64,000 nt of DNA from Pseudomonadota bacterium. Its GTDB lineage: Bacteria > Pseudomonadota > Gammaproteobacteria > Steroidobacterales > JBCBZW01. The notes beneath the pieces are model-generated. The model saw only the letters and a program-made list of their open reading frames with translations, was not told the DNA's origin and did not search any database. Below, in pieces: positions 47,000 to 55,294 of this stretch. The stretch spans positions 1-64,000 of the forward strand of contig JBCCWS010000030.1 of NCBI GenBank assembly GCA_039193195.1. The letters run 5' to 3'. Positions within the stretch are counted from its first letter, which is position 1; each line of letters starts with the position of its first letter. Position numbers and translations under genes: made by a program.

Positions 47000-47896
47000 C
47001 TAGCTTCGGCCGTGGGCGAAGGGCAGGCGCAGGGCGGTGGCGATGCTGTCCCGGGTTGAAGGTCCGGTGGCGCAGTCGCGGCGTCTGAGGAATGCTAGGC
47101 GCAGATAGCCGATGGCTTCTCCCAAGGGGCGACCGGTGCGCAGCGCTTGGCGCGCGAGGTAGCAATGGTACTTGGCTTGGGCATGCTCGATCGTCGCGCT
47201 GGCGAGCCCTGGGATCGCATCGATCATCGAGCGCCACCCGCGAAGCATGGCCTCGAGGTCTGCCGAGGCGCTCGTGCCGCTGACCCGATAGCGCACGAGA
47301 GTGCACTGGATCGCTTCGATTTGGGCGCCCTGCCTGAGTGCGCGGATCATCAGCTCCTGGTCCTCCGCATGACGCAGACGTTCATCGAACGCACCGATAC
47401 GATCTAGGAGGTCCTTGCGCACAACGAGATTCGAGGAGGTGCAGGCAGGGTTTTTTGCCAATAGATTCGTTAGCTTTAAGGTGGTCTTTGAAATGCGGCT
47501 GCGCCGTGCGCACCGCTTACCGGTGCCGTCGATGGGCTGGACGCGTGCGAAACTCATGTCGACCTCCGGCCTGAAGCTGAACAGTGAGACGTGCGTGGCC
47601 AACTTGTCGTACTGCCAGAGATCGTCCGCGTCGATGAACGCGATGATTCGCCCGGAAGCGTGTTGCAGACCAAGATTGCGGGCTGCCGAGGGACCACGGT
47701 TCTCCTGCGACAGGACACGGATGCGCTCGTCGTGCTCCGCCGCGGCCAGGGCGAGGGCCACGCTGTCGTCGGTGGAGCCGTCATCCACGATGAGCAGCTC
47801 CCACTCGCGGTAGTCTTGTTCGAGCACGCTTTGAATCGTGTCCGTGAGGGTGGCCTGTGCGTTGTGCACCGGCATGATGATGCTTACGGTTTGCAT
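47000..47896 (-). CDS. glycosyltransferase family 2
   Basis: 298 residues. Same GT-A plan as its neighbour: VSIIMPVHNAQATLTDTIQS, LLIVDDGSTDDSVALAL, NRGPSAARNLGLQHASG and FIDADDLW as the DXD site. The two GT2 proteins are clearly related but probably add different sugars. Its start overlaps the flippase gene by 13 bases. Confidence 0.9.
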   Translation of the reverse strand: MQTVSIIMPVHNAQATLTDTIQSVLEQDYREWELLIVDDGSTDDSVALALAAAEHDERIRVLSQENRGPSAARNLGLQHASGRIIAFIDADDLWQYDKLATHVSLFSFRPEVDMSFARVQPIDGTGKRCARRSRISKTTLKLTNLLAKNPACTSSNLVVRKDLLDRIGAFDERLRHAEDQELMIRALRQGAQIEAIQCTLVRYRVSGTSASADLEAMLRGWRSMIDAIPGLASATIEHAQAKYHCYLARQALRTGRPLGEAIGYLRLAFLRRRDCATGPSTRDSIATALRLPFAHGRS

Positions 47897-49149
47897 GGGG
47901 TACTCCTGGCACTAGGCCTGGTGGTTTGGGAGAGAGAGCCTAAGACGAACGCGCACAGCAGTCCGTCGCAGACCCAGGTGATAAAGGTGTAGACGTGGAT
48001 GGCGCCGCCGACGCTGCCCGCCATGGCGGCGGCCACCACGGTGCCAAGCGTGAGGATGGTGCTGCCCCAGGCCCAAGCCGCGTCGCTGTCGGTGCGGTGC
48101 GTGGCGCGCAGGAACTGCTGCGAGATTCCACCCATCAATCGCGCTGGGGCGGCCAGGCAAAGCACGCCGATCAGGGGAGCTGCCTCGCGCCAGTGCTCGC
48201 CGAAGAGCAGGGGAACGTAGAGTGGTGCGCCGAGCGATTGCAGGAGCGTCAGGGGCGCGATCACCACCAGCCCGAGGCCGATGAGGGCCGGCAGTTCGCG
48301 CGCTGGTACCTCGCTGCGACAGAGCTTCGGGTAAGCGATCAAGGAGAACGCGCCGCACAGGGCCAAGCTGATGCCGAGCCCAGCGTTGAAGGCGAACACG
48401 TAAACGCCGAGCGCATCTGCGCCTAGGATGAGGCCTAGCAGTAGCTTGTCACCCTGCAGCCGGGCCGTCGCCGCCAGCTCGGCCATCGCGACGTGGGCGC
48501 CAAAGCGCAGCAGAGGCCAGGAGGGTGCCGGGGGGACGGTCTGGTCTGCACGCCAGGGGCGGGCGCTGCGCGTGCGTGCCAGCCAGACGGGAGCCACCAA
48601 CAGCTTGGGTATCACCAGCGCCCACACGCTCGGCCACAGCAGCAGCAGCACAATCGTAAGTAAGTTGTCCGTCACCATCTGTGTGGCGCTGATCTCGGCT
48701 GTCTTCGCGAGGCGACCCTCGCGCATGATGAGGAAGCAAGAGACCAGGCCTGGGGCCATGATCGGATACACCAGCGCGAGGCTGGCGAGGAGCGGGGCCA
48801 AGATGGGTGCGTCCATCCAGTGCGCGAGCAGTAGGCCCAACACACACTGGATGCCCGCGGCGCCAAAGCAGGTCCAGTAGGCAAGCCGCTGACAGGTGCG
48901 TGCGTGCGCGGCCAGCTCCTTGCCGTCCACGGCGATCAGCTGCGGACCCAGGCCCCCGTTGGCCATGGCCTTCACCATCTCACTGACGGCGATAGCCAGT
49001 GCCGCGAGACCAAGCTCACTGGGGCTTAGGTACCTCGCCGCAACCACAGCAGCGAAGACATGGGTTAGGCGCGTCGCACCTTCGCTAGCACAGAAGGCGC
49101 CGAATTGGGCGAGGAGTATGTGGCGGTGATCCGTCATGGGTTGGCTCAT
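47884..49149 (-). CDS. oligosaccharide flippase, Wzx-like
   Basis: About 421 residues from ATG 49147-49149 (a second ATG at 49137 and a longer frame to 49185 are possible; none has a strong ribosome site). Some 12 hydrophobic helices, with the MOP-superfamily opening LTHVFAAVVAARYLSPSELGLAAL and FNAGLGISLALCG...YPKLCR. It would move undecaprenyl-linked repeat units across the inner membrane. It heads the minus-strand polysaccharide operon and is divergent from the WecG fusion gene. Confidence 0.85.
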   Translation of the reverse strand: MSQPMTDHRHILLAQFGAFCASEGATRLTHVFAAVVAARYLSPSELGLAALAIAVSEMVKAMANGGLGPQLIAVDGKELAAHARTCQRLAYWTCFGAAGIQCVLGLLLAHWMDAPILAPLLASLALVYPIMAPGLVSCFLIMREGRLAKTAEISATQMVTDNLLTIVLLLLWPSVWALVIPKLLVAPVWLARTRSARPWRADQTVPPAPSWPLLRFGAHVAMAELAATARLQGDKLLLGLILGADALGVYVFAFNAGLGISLALCGAFSLIAYPKLCRSEVPARELPALIGLGLVVIAPLTLLQSLGAPLYVPLLFGEHWREAAPLIGVLCLAAPARLMGGISQQFLRATHRTDSDAAWAWGSTILTLGTVVAAAMAGSVGGAIHVYTFITWVCDGLLCAFVLGSLSQTTRPSARSTPCKP

Positions 49150-49384
49150 GGGTGAGACGGGGTAGCTGTCCACGAAACGGGCCAATTCGCCTTGCGGGGC
49201 AGTAACTCACTGACGAGCCAACCTAAACTGAGGCGCTCGGCGACCCTTCTGGCGTTGCTGGGGGTGCTGAGTTTGCGAGGCTCGTCGCCTTCTGCGCTCG
49301 GACCTTTGCGTTTCGCGAAGCTCGTCCGGTCTTGCATCCATCGCAGCCGTAGAAGAGTCCATCTGGTTCAATGACTTACGCATT

Positions 49385-49399
49385 TGGCACGAACTCTGC
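49385..49399 (+). promoter_or_regulatory. sigma-54 promoter before the WecG-sugar transferase gene
   Basis: TGGCAC-GAACT-CTGC keeps the invariant GG (-24) and GC (-12) ten bases apart, differing from TGGCAC-N5-TTGC at one position. Transcription would begin near 49411, leaving a short leader before ATG 49438 and arguing against the upstream starts. A sigma-54 activator is encoded at 53682. Confidence 0.65.
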
Positions 49400-49437
49400 T
49401 CCAGGACGGCGAGCACCGTATGCAGAAGAGGTTCGTG

Positions 49438-50829
49438 ATGAGCTACCCCGATCGACACTCCCCACTCGATGCGACCAGCACGGCGAAGGTGCTGGGGCTA
49501 GCACTGGCGCGCGGCACGTTGGAGCAGGCCGTCGAGCGAATCGTCGCCAGCGCCCTCGAGGGTGCCAAGCGCCGCTACGCTTTCGTGAACGCCCATTGCT
49601 ACAACGTCATGTGGCGATCGACGTCTTACCGAGAGGCGCTGAACAGCGCCGATAGCTTGTTCCCGGATGGTACCGGTGTGCGGTGGGCGGCGCGCCTGGT
49701 CGGTGAGCGTGCGGACAACCTGAACGGCACTGACATGTTTCCCCTGCTCTGCCGTGCCGCACGCGATGCCGGTCTTTCCATCTTCCTGTTGGGAGCTCAG
49801 CCCGGCGTCGCCGAGCGAGTCGCACATACCGCCGAGCGTCTGGCGCCAGGCATTCGAATCGCCGGCACGCACCACGGCTACTTCGATGCTGGCAGTGTCG
49901 AGGAAACGGCGGCCATCGAAAGAGTGAACGCGTCGGGCGCTGACATTTTGCTGGTCGCGATGGGCGTGCCTCGCCAGGATCGGTGGCTGGCACGCCACCA
50001 CGACTCCCTGAACGTACGTGCCAGCCTTGGTGTGGGTGGCTTATTCGATTTCTACTCCGGACGCATCCCTCGCGCGCCCAAGTGGCTGCGGCAACTCGGC
50101 GGCGAGTGGGTGTTCCGCCTCTATCAGGAGCCGATACGTTTGTTCAGACGCTACGTTCTGGGCAACCCCGCGTTTTTGGCCACCGCATTGCTGCTGGCGC
50201 TGAGCCATCACAGCAGGCGAGCCATCGACTCCGATGGGACGAAACGTGCGCTCGACGTTGCTCTAAGCGCAGGTGCGCTGCTTGTGCTCAGCCCCCTGCT
50301 CGCGATCATCGCACTCGCGATTCGCGCGGGCAGCAAGGGGCCGGTGCTGTTTCGCCAGACCCGTATGGGCGCGCACGGTGAGCCGTTTCAGATGCTGAAG
50401 TTCCGATCAATGTACGTGGACGCCGAGGCGCGCCACGCCGCGCTCCTGGCGCGGAACGAACGTGGCGATTTGCGCAGCTTCAAGATGAGTGATGATCCAC
50501 GGGTAACGGCGGTTGGCCACATGCTGCGCAGAACCTCCCTCGATGAGCTCCCTCAGCTATTCAACATCCTGGCTGGAGACATGGCCGTCGTGGGGCCGCG
50601 TCCGGCGATCCCTAGGGAGGTCTCGTACTACGACCGACGCGCCCTTGGAAGGCTCACTGGCAAGCCTGGCCTGACCTGTACCTGGCAGGTGTCCGGTCGC
50701 GCACTGATCGGCTTTGAGCAGCAGGTGGAGATGGATCTTGACTACCTACGCCGCCGCTCCTTGCGCTTAGACATATCCATCTTGCTGCGCACCGTACCAG
50801 CCGTAATCTCCGGGCGCGGCGCGATGTAA
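49438..50829 (+). CDS. WecG/TagA glycosyltransferase fused to undecaprenyl-phosphate sugar transferase
   Basis: 463 residues from ATG 49438 (AGAGG six bases upstream). Residues 8-240 are a GT26 WecG/TagA/CpsF domain: FVNAHCYNVM, SLFPDGTGVRWAARLVG, IFLLGAQPG and GVGGLFDFYSGRIPRAPKWL. Residues 258-463 are a bacterial sugar transferase (polyprenyl-phosphate hexose-1-P transferase): KRALDVALSAGALLVLSPLL with its membrane hairpin, MLKFRSMY, DELPQLFNILAGDMAVVGPR and PGLTCTWQVSGR. The second domain starts the lipid-linked unit and the first can add the second sugar, so fusing the two couples consecutive steps. The transferase lacks the usual four N-terminal helices of WcaJ-type enzymes. Confidence 0.9.
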   Translation: MSYPDRHSPLDATSTAKVLGLALARGTLEQAVERIVASALEGAKRRYAFVNAHCYNVMWRSTSYREALNSADSLFPDGTGVRWAARLVGERADNLNGTDMFPLLCRAARDAGLSIFLLGAQPGVAERVAHTAERLAPGIRIAGTHHGYFDAGSVEETAAIERVNASGADILLVAMGVPRQDRWLARHHDSLNVRASLGVGGLFDFYSGRIPRAPKWLRQLGGEWVFRLYQEPIRLFRRYVLGNPAFLATALLLALSHHSRRAIDSDGTKRALDVALSAGALLVLSPLLAIIALAIRAGSKGPVLFRQTRMGAHGEPFQMLKFRSMYVDAEARHAALLARNERGDLRSFKMSDDPRVTAVGHMLRRTSLDELPQLFNILAGDMAVVGPRPAIPREVSYYDRRALGRLTGKPGLTCTWQVSGRALIGFEQQVEMDLDYLRRRSLRLDISILLRTVPAVISGRGAM

Positions 50830-50830
50830 G

Positions 50831-50923
50831 GTGTTGAAAGTGCCTCCTAATCTGTGAGATTTCGCAAAAACACCGGGCCTGTCACATCTTCCGATTCGAT
50901 AGTTCTATACCGTGTCGAAAGTG
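50831..50923. promoter_or_regulatory. direct repeats upstream of the H-NOX gene
   Basis: GTGTTGAAAGTG (50831-50842) and GTGTCGAAAGTG (50912-50923) match at 11 of 12 bases, 81 bases apart, in the 128-base gap before the H-NOX start. Eight helical turns of spacing would put them on one DNA face, suitable for a looping regulator. No sigma-54 promoter is seen here. AAAAACACCGGGCC may form a stem. Confidence 0.4.
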
Positions 50924-50957
50924 TGAGCTGGGCCGCAACCCCTGGGATAGGAAGCTA

Positions 50958-51509
50958 ATGCGCGGGCTGATATTTACGGAGTTTATGGACTACGTCGAGG
51001 CACGCTTTGGTTTGGGGCGGGTGGAGGCCGTGCTCGATGCCATAGCGGCCAGCGATGGCGGTGCCTACACCGCGGTCGACAACTATCCGGCGCAGGAGCT
51101 GTACGCCATGCTGGCGGCCGTCGCTCGCCAAGAGCACGAGGATGCCGAGGCGCTATTGGTCGATTACGGTCGCCACCTCTTCGGGGTATTCCTGACCGGA
51201 CACCCCGAGTACTTCGGCGCGTTGCAAAGCACGGCAGCGTTGATGGAACGCGTCGAGGATCACATTCACATCGAAGTGAAGAAACTGCATCCGGATGCCA
51301 AACCGCCTCGCTTTAGAACGCAGGGCGGGAATGGCGAATGGACAGTACGCTATTACTCCCATCGCCCGCTCCACGCTCTTGCGCACGGCCTAATGGAAGC
51401 CTCAGCTGTACACTTTGGCGAGCGCCTGCGCATCGTGCGCGAAGTCGCAGACGGTGCTCAAGACTTGCAGGCTGTGTTTCGCCTGTTGGATCTGAGTGCG
51501 CATGCCTGA
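50958..51509 (+). CDS. H-NOX haem nitric-oxide sensor
   Basis: 183 residues, the length of a stand-alone H-NOX domain. The proximal-histidine region is HIHIEVKKLHPDAKPPRF (about residues 102-119; axial ligand His102 or His104). The haem-propionate clamp YxSxR is YYSHR (Tyr132, Ser134, Arg136). The N-terminus MRGLIFTEFMDYVEARFG matches the family. H-NOX proteins bind NO (some also O2) and inhibit or activate a partner kinase. It overlaps the kinase gene by eight bases, so the pair is coupled. Confidence 0.93.
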   Translation: MRGLIFTEFMDYVEARFGLGRVEAVLDAIAASDGGAYTAVDNYPAQELYAMLAAVARQEHEDAEALLVDYGRHLFGVFLTGHPEYFGALQSTAALMERVEDHIHIEVKKLHPDAKPPRFRTQGGNGEWTVRYYSHRPLHALAHGLMEASAVHFGERLRIVREVADGAQDLQAVFRLLDLSAHA

Positions 51510-53703
51510 GCTTACCGAGATCGAGTTGCTCGAACGGCGCTTACTGCGTGAGCGTCGCGCGCGCAAGCGCGCCGAACAGCTGCTCGAGCTCAAGAGCCGC
51601 GAGCTATTCGAGAGCAATCAGAGTCTGGAGCAGGCGAGCGTCCGCCTGAACAAGAAGGTGCTGCAGCGAACGCTGGCCTTGGAGGCGGAGCGTAAGCGGG
51701 CGCAGGACGAGGCGGAATTCCTGACCACCACCCTGGATGCGATCAGCCAGGGGGTAAGTGTCTTCGACTCGCAGCTGCGCCTGCGCAATTGGAACAAAAA
51801 TTTAGCGGTAATTCTGAGTTTGCCCGCGGACTATCTGCGCGAAGGTCAATCCCTGCAGGAGCTATTGCTGTACTGCGCGGAGCGTAGGGACTACGGAGAG
51901 GGCGACCCCCGGGTGCTGATGCAGGAGCGCCTGGCGATGCTCAAGCGCCGTCGCGAGCGCGGTCAGTTCCAAGAGGTCAGTCAACGCGCCAACGGCAAGC
52001 ACATTGCCATCAGCAGTCGAGTGCTGCGCAACGGCGGCATCGTGACCACCTACTCAGACATTACCGATCAAAAGCACACCGAACACACGCTGGTGGCACA
52101 GAAGCGAGCCCTCGGCGAGCAGGTGGCGCAGCTGCAGACCCTCGGCCGCTCGCTCGAGGAGGCGCACGACATGGCGCAGTCTGCGAATCGCGCGAAGTCG
52201 CGCTTCGTAGCGATGATCAGCCACGACATCCGCACGCCCGTAAACGGCCTGCTCGGCACCCTGACCCTGCTCGAACAGACCGATCTCGACGATGAGCAGC
52301 ATGAGTTGATTTCCCTGTCGCTCGCCTCCGGCGAGCAGCTGCGAGGGTTGCTCGCCGACCTGATCGAGCTCAGCCAGGCGGATGCCGGCGCCATTCGCTT
52401 GGAGAGCGCACGCTTCGACCTGCCGAAGTTCGTCGATAAGGTGGCCGCGACCTGGCGGGCTGCCGCGGTCAAGAAGGGGCTCACCTTCGACACCACGATT
52501 TGCGGCCAATTGCCCCACGTGGTGGTAGGCGATGCTGGGCGCTTGCGCCAGATTCTGGAGAACCTGCTCTCCAACGCCGTCAAGTACTCCATCGATGGCG
52601 GGATTCGCCTTTGCGTAGAACGAATCGGAGGGAGCGTTAGCTTTCGCGTCGAGGACACGGGGTACGGCATCGCAGAGGAAGATCAGCGCCGCCTGTTCGA
52701 TCATTTCACGCGGGTTGGTCAGTCGGCGCGTGGCATTCGTGGCTTTGGCCTTGGACTTGCGATCACACGGCATCTGGTGGAACTCATGCAAGGGGGGATC
52801 ACCCTCGAGAGCGAGCTCGGTGTCGGCAGCTGCTTCAGCGTGCAGATTCCTCTGCCCGAAGTGTTGCCCGAGCGTGAGGAGGCAGAGCCCGTGCGTTGGA
52901 GTGAGCGCAGGCTGCGCACGGAGGCCGGGGCACCACCGCGTGTGCTGGTGGCAGAGGATCTCGCGACCAATCAACTGATCGCGAAGGCCTACCTCGAGCG
53001 CATGGGCGCGGCGGTTGAACTGGCCGACAACGGGCAGGAGGCGATCGACGCGGTCGAGGCGGAGTCCTACGACGTCGTGCTGATGGACGTGGACATGCCC
53101 ATCGTGGGGGGATTCGAAGCCATCCGGACAATACGTTCCATGAAGGGGCCTCACGCAGAGCTGCCTATCATCATGGCGACGGCTTTCGCGGATGCGGACA
53201 CGCGCCTGCGGTGCAGCTTTATGGATGTTCAGGGGTTTGTCGAGAAACCGATACAGCCTCATCTGCTGTGGCAGGTCGTGCAGTGCGCGCTAGTACCAAC
53301 TCTCGACCTCGACAGGCCCGACGAGCATCAGGAGGCGAGCGATGGCGATGGGATAGACCGCGCGATCTTAGACGAAATGCTGGAAGGCCTCGAAGGCGAG
53401 CCCGCCGCCGGCCTCATGCGGATGGCGTCTCACGATCTTGGCGAGATGCTCGATACGATCGAGGTCGCCACGGAAGACGAACAACTCGCGCACGTGGCAC
53501 ACAAGCTCAAGAGCCTAGGGCGTAGCTTCGGTGCGGTACAGGTGGGAGAGCTTGCGCGGCGCCTGGATCGGGCATGTCGCCGCGGCGACGCCGATCCGGC
53601 CGCGGTGGACGCGATGCGAGGCGCGCTATTGCACGAGGGGCGTCGCGCGCTCAGTGCCCTTGAACGCTACCGGGAGGAACGATCATCAGTCGCCGTGTCC
53701 TGA
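51502..53703 (+). CDS. hybrid sensor histidine kinase (PAS-HisKA-HATPase-REC-HPt)
   Basis: 733 residues from ATG 51502. Order: coiled coil (5-70), PAS (75-190, TLDAISQGVSVFDSQLRLRN), HisKA with SHDIRTP (His241), HATPase (NLLSNAVKYS, DTGYGI, GFGLGLAI), receiver with Asp529 in LMDVDMP and lysine in VEKPI, and a C-terminal HPt with AHKLKSLG (His667). No membrane segment, so it is cytoplasmic like other H-NOX-associated kinases. Phosphate should pass His241-Asp529-His667 and on to the next gene's receiver. NO-bound H-NOX is expected to inhibit it, by analogy with Shewanella and Vibrio. Confidence 0.93.
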   Translation: MPELTEIELLERRLLRERRARKRAEQLLELKSRELFESNQSLEQASVRLNKKVLQRTLALEAERKRAQDEAEFLTTTLDAISQGVSVFDSQLRLRNWNKNLAVILSLPADYLREGQSLQELLLYCAERRDYGEGDPRVLMQERLAMLKRRRERGQFQEVSQRANGKHIAISSRVLRNGGIVTTYSDITDQKHTEHTLVAQKRALGEQVAQLQTLGRSLEEAHDMAQSANRAKSRFVAMISHDIRTPVNGLLGTLTLLEQTDLDDEQHELISLSLASGEQLRGLLADLIELSQADAGAIRLESARFDLPKFVDKVAATWRAAAVKKGLTFDTTICGQLPHVVVGDAGRLRQILENLLSNAVKYSIDGGIRLCVERIGGSVSFRVEDTGYGIAEEDQRRLFDHFTRVGQSARGIRGFGLGLAITRHLVELMQGGITLESELGVGSCFSVQIPLPEVLPEREEAEPVRWSERRLRTEAGAPPRVLVAEDLATNQLIAKAYLERMGAAVELADNGQEAIDAVEAESYDVVLMDVDMPIVGGFEAIRTIRSMKGPHAELPIIMATAFADADTRLRCSFMDVQGFVEKPIQPHLLWQVVQCALVPTLDLDRPDEHQEASDGDGIDRAILDEMLEGLEGEPAAGLMRMASHDLGEMLDTIEVATEDEQLAHVAHKLKSLGRSFGAVQVGELARRLDRACRRGDADPAAVDAMRGALLHEGRRALSALERYREERSSVAVS

Positions 53704-55133
53704 TCGTAGAGGACACCCCTTCTCTGGCCGCGCTGCTCGCCGCCCATTTGGAAGGAGGTGCCTATCACTGCACGCTAGTAGGGTCCTTGAGCGATGCGCG
53801 TAGGGCCATCGCGGAGTACGCCTATGACCTGCTGCTGCTCGATTTGCAGCTGCCCGATGGCGATGGGCTCGAGCTCGCTGAGACCCTGCGCCGCGACCAG
53901 TATCCCGCGGCAGTGGTCGTGATCACCGCGGACGGGTCGATCTCGCGTGCGGTGGAAGCGATGCGCCGGGGGGCGCACGACTTTCTGGTCAAGCCCGTTT
54001 CCAAGAACCGTCTGCTCACCACCGTTGAGAACGCGTTGCAGCTGCAGTCCCTGCGCCGCGAGGTTACGGCCTATCGGCGCGAGAGCGCTGTCGGCGAGTA
54101 CCACGGATTCGTCGGTGGGTCCTTGGTAATGCAGTCGGTTTACCGAGCGATCGAGAACGTCGCACAGTCGAAGGCGACGGTGTTCATCTCGGGCGAGAGC
54201 GGCACGGGTAAGGAAGTGGCCGCGAACGCGATCCACCGAGCCGGCCCTCGAGCGTCAGGCCCCTTCGTGCCTCTAAACTGCGGCGCAATACCGAAAGACC
54301 TGATCGAGAGTGAGCTGTTTGGCCACCTAAAGGGAGCGTTTACGGGCGCGATCGCCGATCGTCCCGGTGCTGCGCTCTCTGCCCATGGGGGCACCTTGTT
54401 CCTGGATGAGATCTGCGAGATGGACGTACAGCTGCAGACCAAGCTGCTGCGCTTTTTGCAGACCTCGCTGATTCAACCGATCGGAGGCAATGAGCTGCGC
54501 GAGGTGGATGTGCGGGTGATCTGCGCCACGAACCGAGATCCGGTGGCGGAAGTGCGCGCCGGTCGTTTTCGCGAAGATCTCTACTACCGTTTGAACGTGC
54601 TGCCGATTGCCTTGCCGCCGCTGCGCGATCGCGGCGATGACATCTTGCTGTTGGCCCTCAGCTTTCTGCGCGCTTTCGCGGCGGAGGAGCATCGGGAGTT
54701 CGAGGACTTCGATCAGGAAGCTGCCGCTATGCTCTGCGCTCACCGCTGGCCCGGAAACGTACGCGAGCTGCAAAATGCGGTGCGCAACATCGTGGTGTTG
54801 AACGAAGGCACGCATGTGAGCGGGCAGATGGTGCAAGCGGTGCCCGGATTCGGTGAAGACCTCCACGGTCAGGTGACGGCCCTCGCCGCGGCGCCCGGCG
54901 AGGCAGTGTCGGCGCCGCCGTTGAGCAGTCATTCGGTGCAAGCCCGCGCGTCCGTTTCCGGTCGCACGGGCTATGTGCCCCTGGGGGGCAAGCTGCGTGA
55001 TATCGAGCGTCAGGTGATCGAGGGCACCTTGGATATGGTGGATGGCTCTGTGCCTCAAGCGGCCAAGATCCTCGGCGTGTCGCCCTCTACCCTGTACCGC
55101 AAGCTCGAGGGGTGGAATCGCCACGCCGGCTAG
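53682..55133 (+). CDS. sigma-54-dependent response regulator with non-standard start
   Basis: About 483 residues: receiver (RRVLIVEDTPSLAALL, phosphorylated Asp in LLLLDLQLPDGDG, KPVSK), AAA+ domain with GESGTGKE (Walker A), the sigma-54 contact loop GAFTGA and HGGTLFLDEICEM (Walker B), and a Fis-type helix-turn-helix (AAKILGVSPSTLYRKLEG). The receiver begins within the kinase stop region, where the frame has ATC ATC after GGGAGGAACG and then CTG at 53700, but no ATG, GTG or TTG until 53748, which would delete the first beta strand and acidic pocket. A rare start codon or a base change is likely. It is the evident activator of the sigma-54 promoters at 49385 and 55248. Confidence 0.9.
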   Translation: MISRRVLIVEDTPSLAALLAAHLEGGAYHCTLVGSLSDARRAIAEYAYDLLLLDLQLPDGDGLELAETLRRDQYPAAVVVITADGSISRAVEAMRRGAHDFLVKPVSKNRLLTTVENALQLQSLRREVTAYRRESAVGEYHGFVGGSLVMQSVYRAIENVAQSKATVFISGESGTGKEVAANAIHRAGPRASGPFVPLNCGAIPKDLIESELFGHLKGAFTGAIADRPGAALSAHGGTLFLDEICEMDVQLQTKLLRFLQTSLIQPIGGNELREVDVRVICATNRDPVAEVRAGRFREDLYYRLNVLPIALPPLRDRGDDILLLALSFLRAFAAEEHREFEDFDQEAAAMLCAHRWPGNVRELQNAVRNIVVLNEGTHVSGQMVQAVPGFGEDLHGQVTALAAAPGEAVSAPPLSSHSVQARASVSGRTGYVPLGGKLRDIERQVIEGTLDMVDGSVPQAAKILGVSPSTLYRKLEGWNRHAG

Positions 55134-55247
55134 CCGCAGCACACACGCCTGCGCGCTGCGCATCTGGGCGTTGCGAACGGCGAATCACTCGCCTCGCGAA
55201 ATGCAAAGGTCTGCGCTAACTCCCTGATCGATATAGGGCGCTCGGGC

Positions 55248-55262
55248 TGGCACAGCCCTTGC
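55248..55262 (+). promoter_or_regulatory. sigma-54 promoter before the OPX gene
   Basis: TGGCAC-AGCCC-TTGC is an exact match to the -24/-12 consensus (TGGCAC-N5-TTGC). It lies 33 bases before the OPX start and 115 bases after the stop of the sigma-54 activator gene, so the OPX-PCP-Wzy genes form an activator-dependent unit. Confidence 0.85.
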
Positions 55263-55294
55263 CCCTGGCCCTGTAGTCCTGCAGGAGCGCTGCC

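Noticed and set aside
46989-47306. N-terminal extension of the GT2 gene to 47306
   Set aside because: Arg/His-rich sequence antisense to the neighbouring GT2 gene; GT2 proteins begin at the VSVIMP strand, just after ATG 46988.
54327-55163. 278-residue frame antisense to the sigma-54 activator
   Set aside because: No coding features; the opposite strand has a full AAA+ domain.
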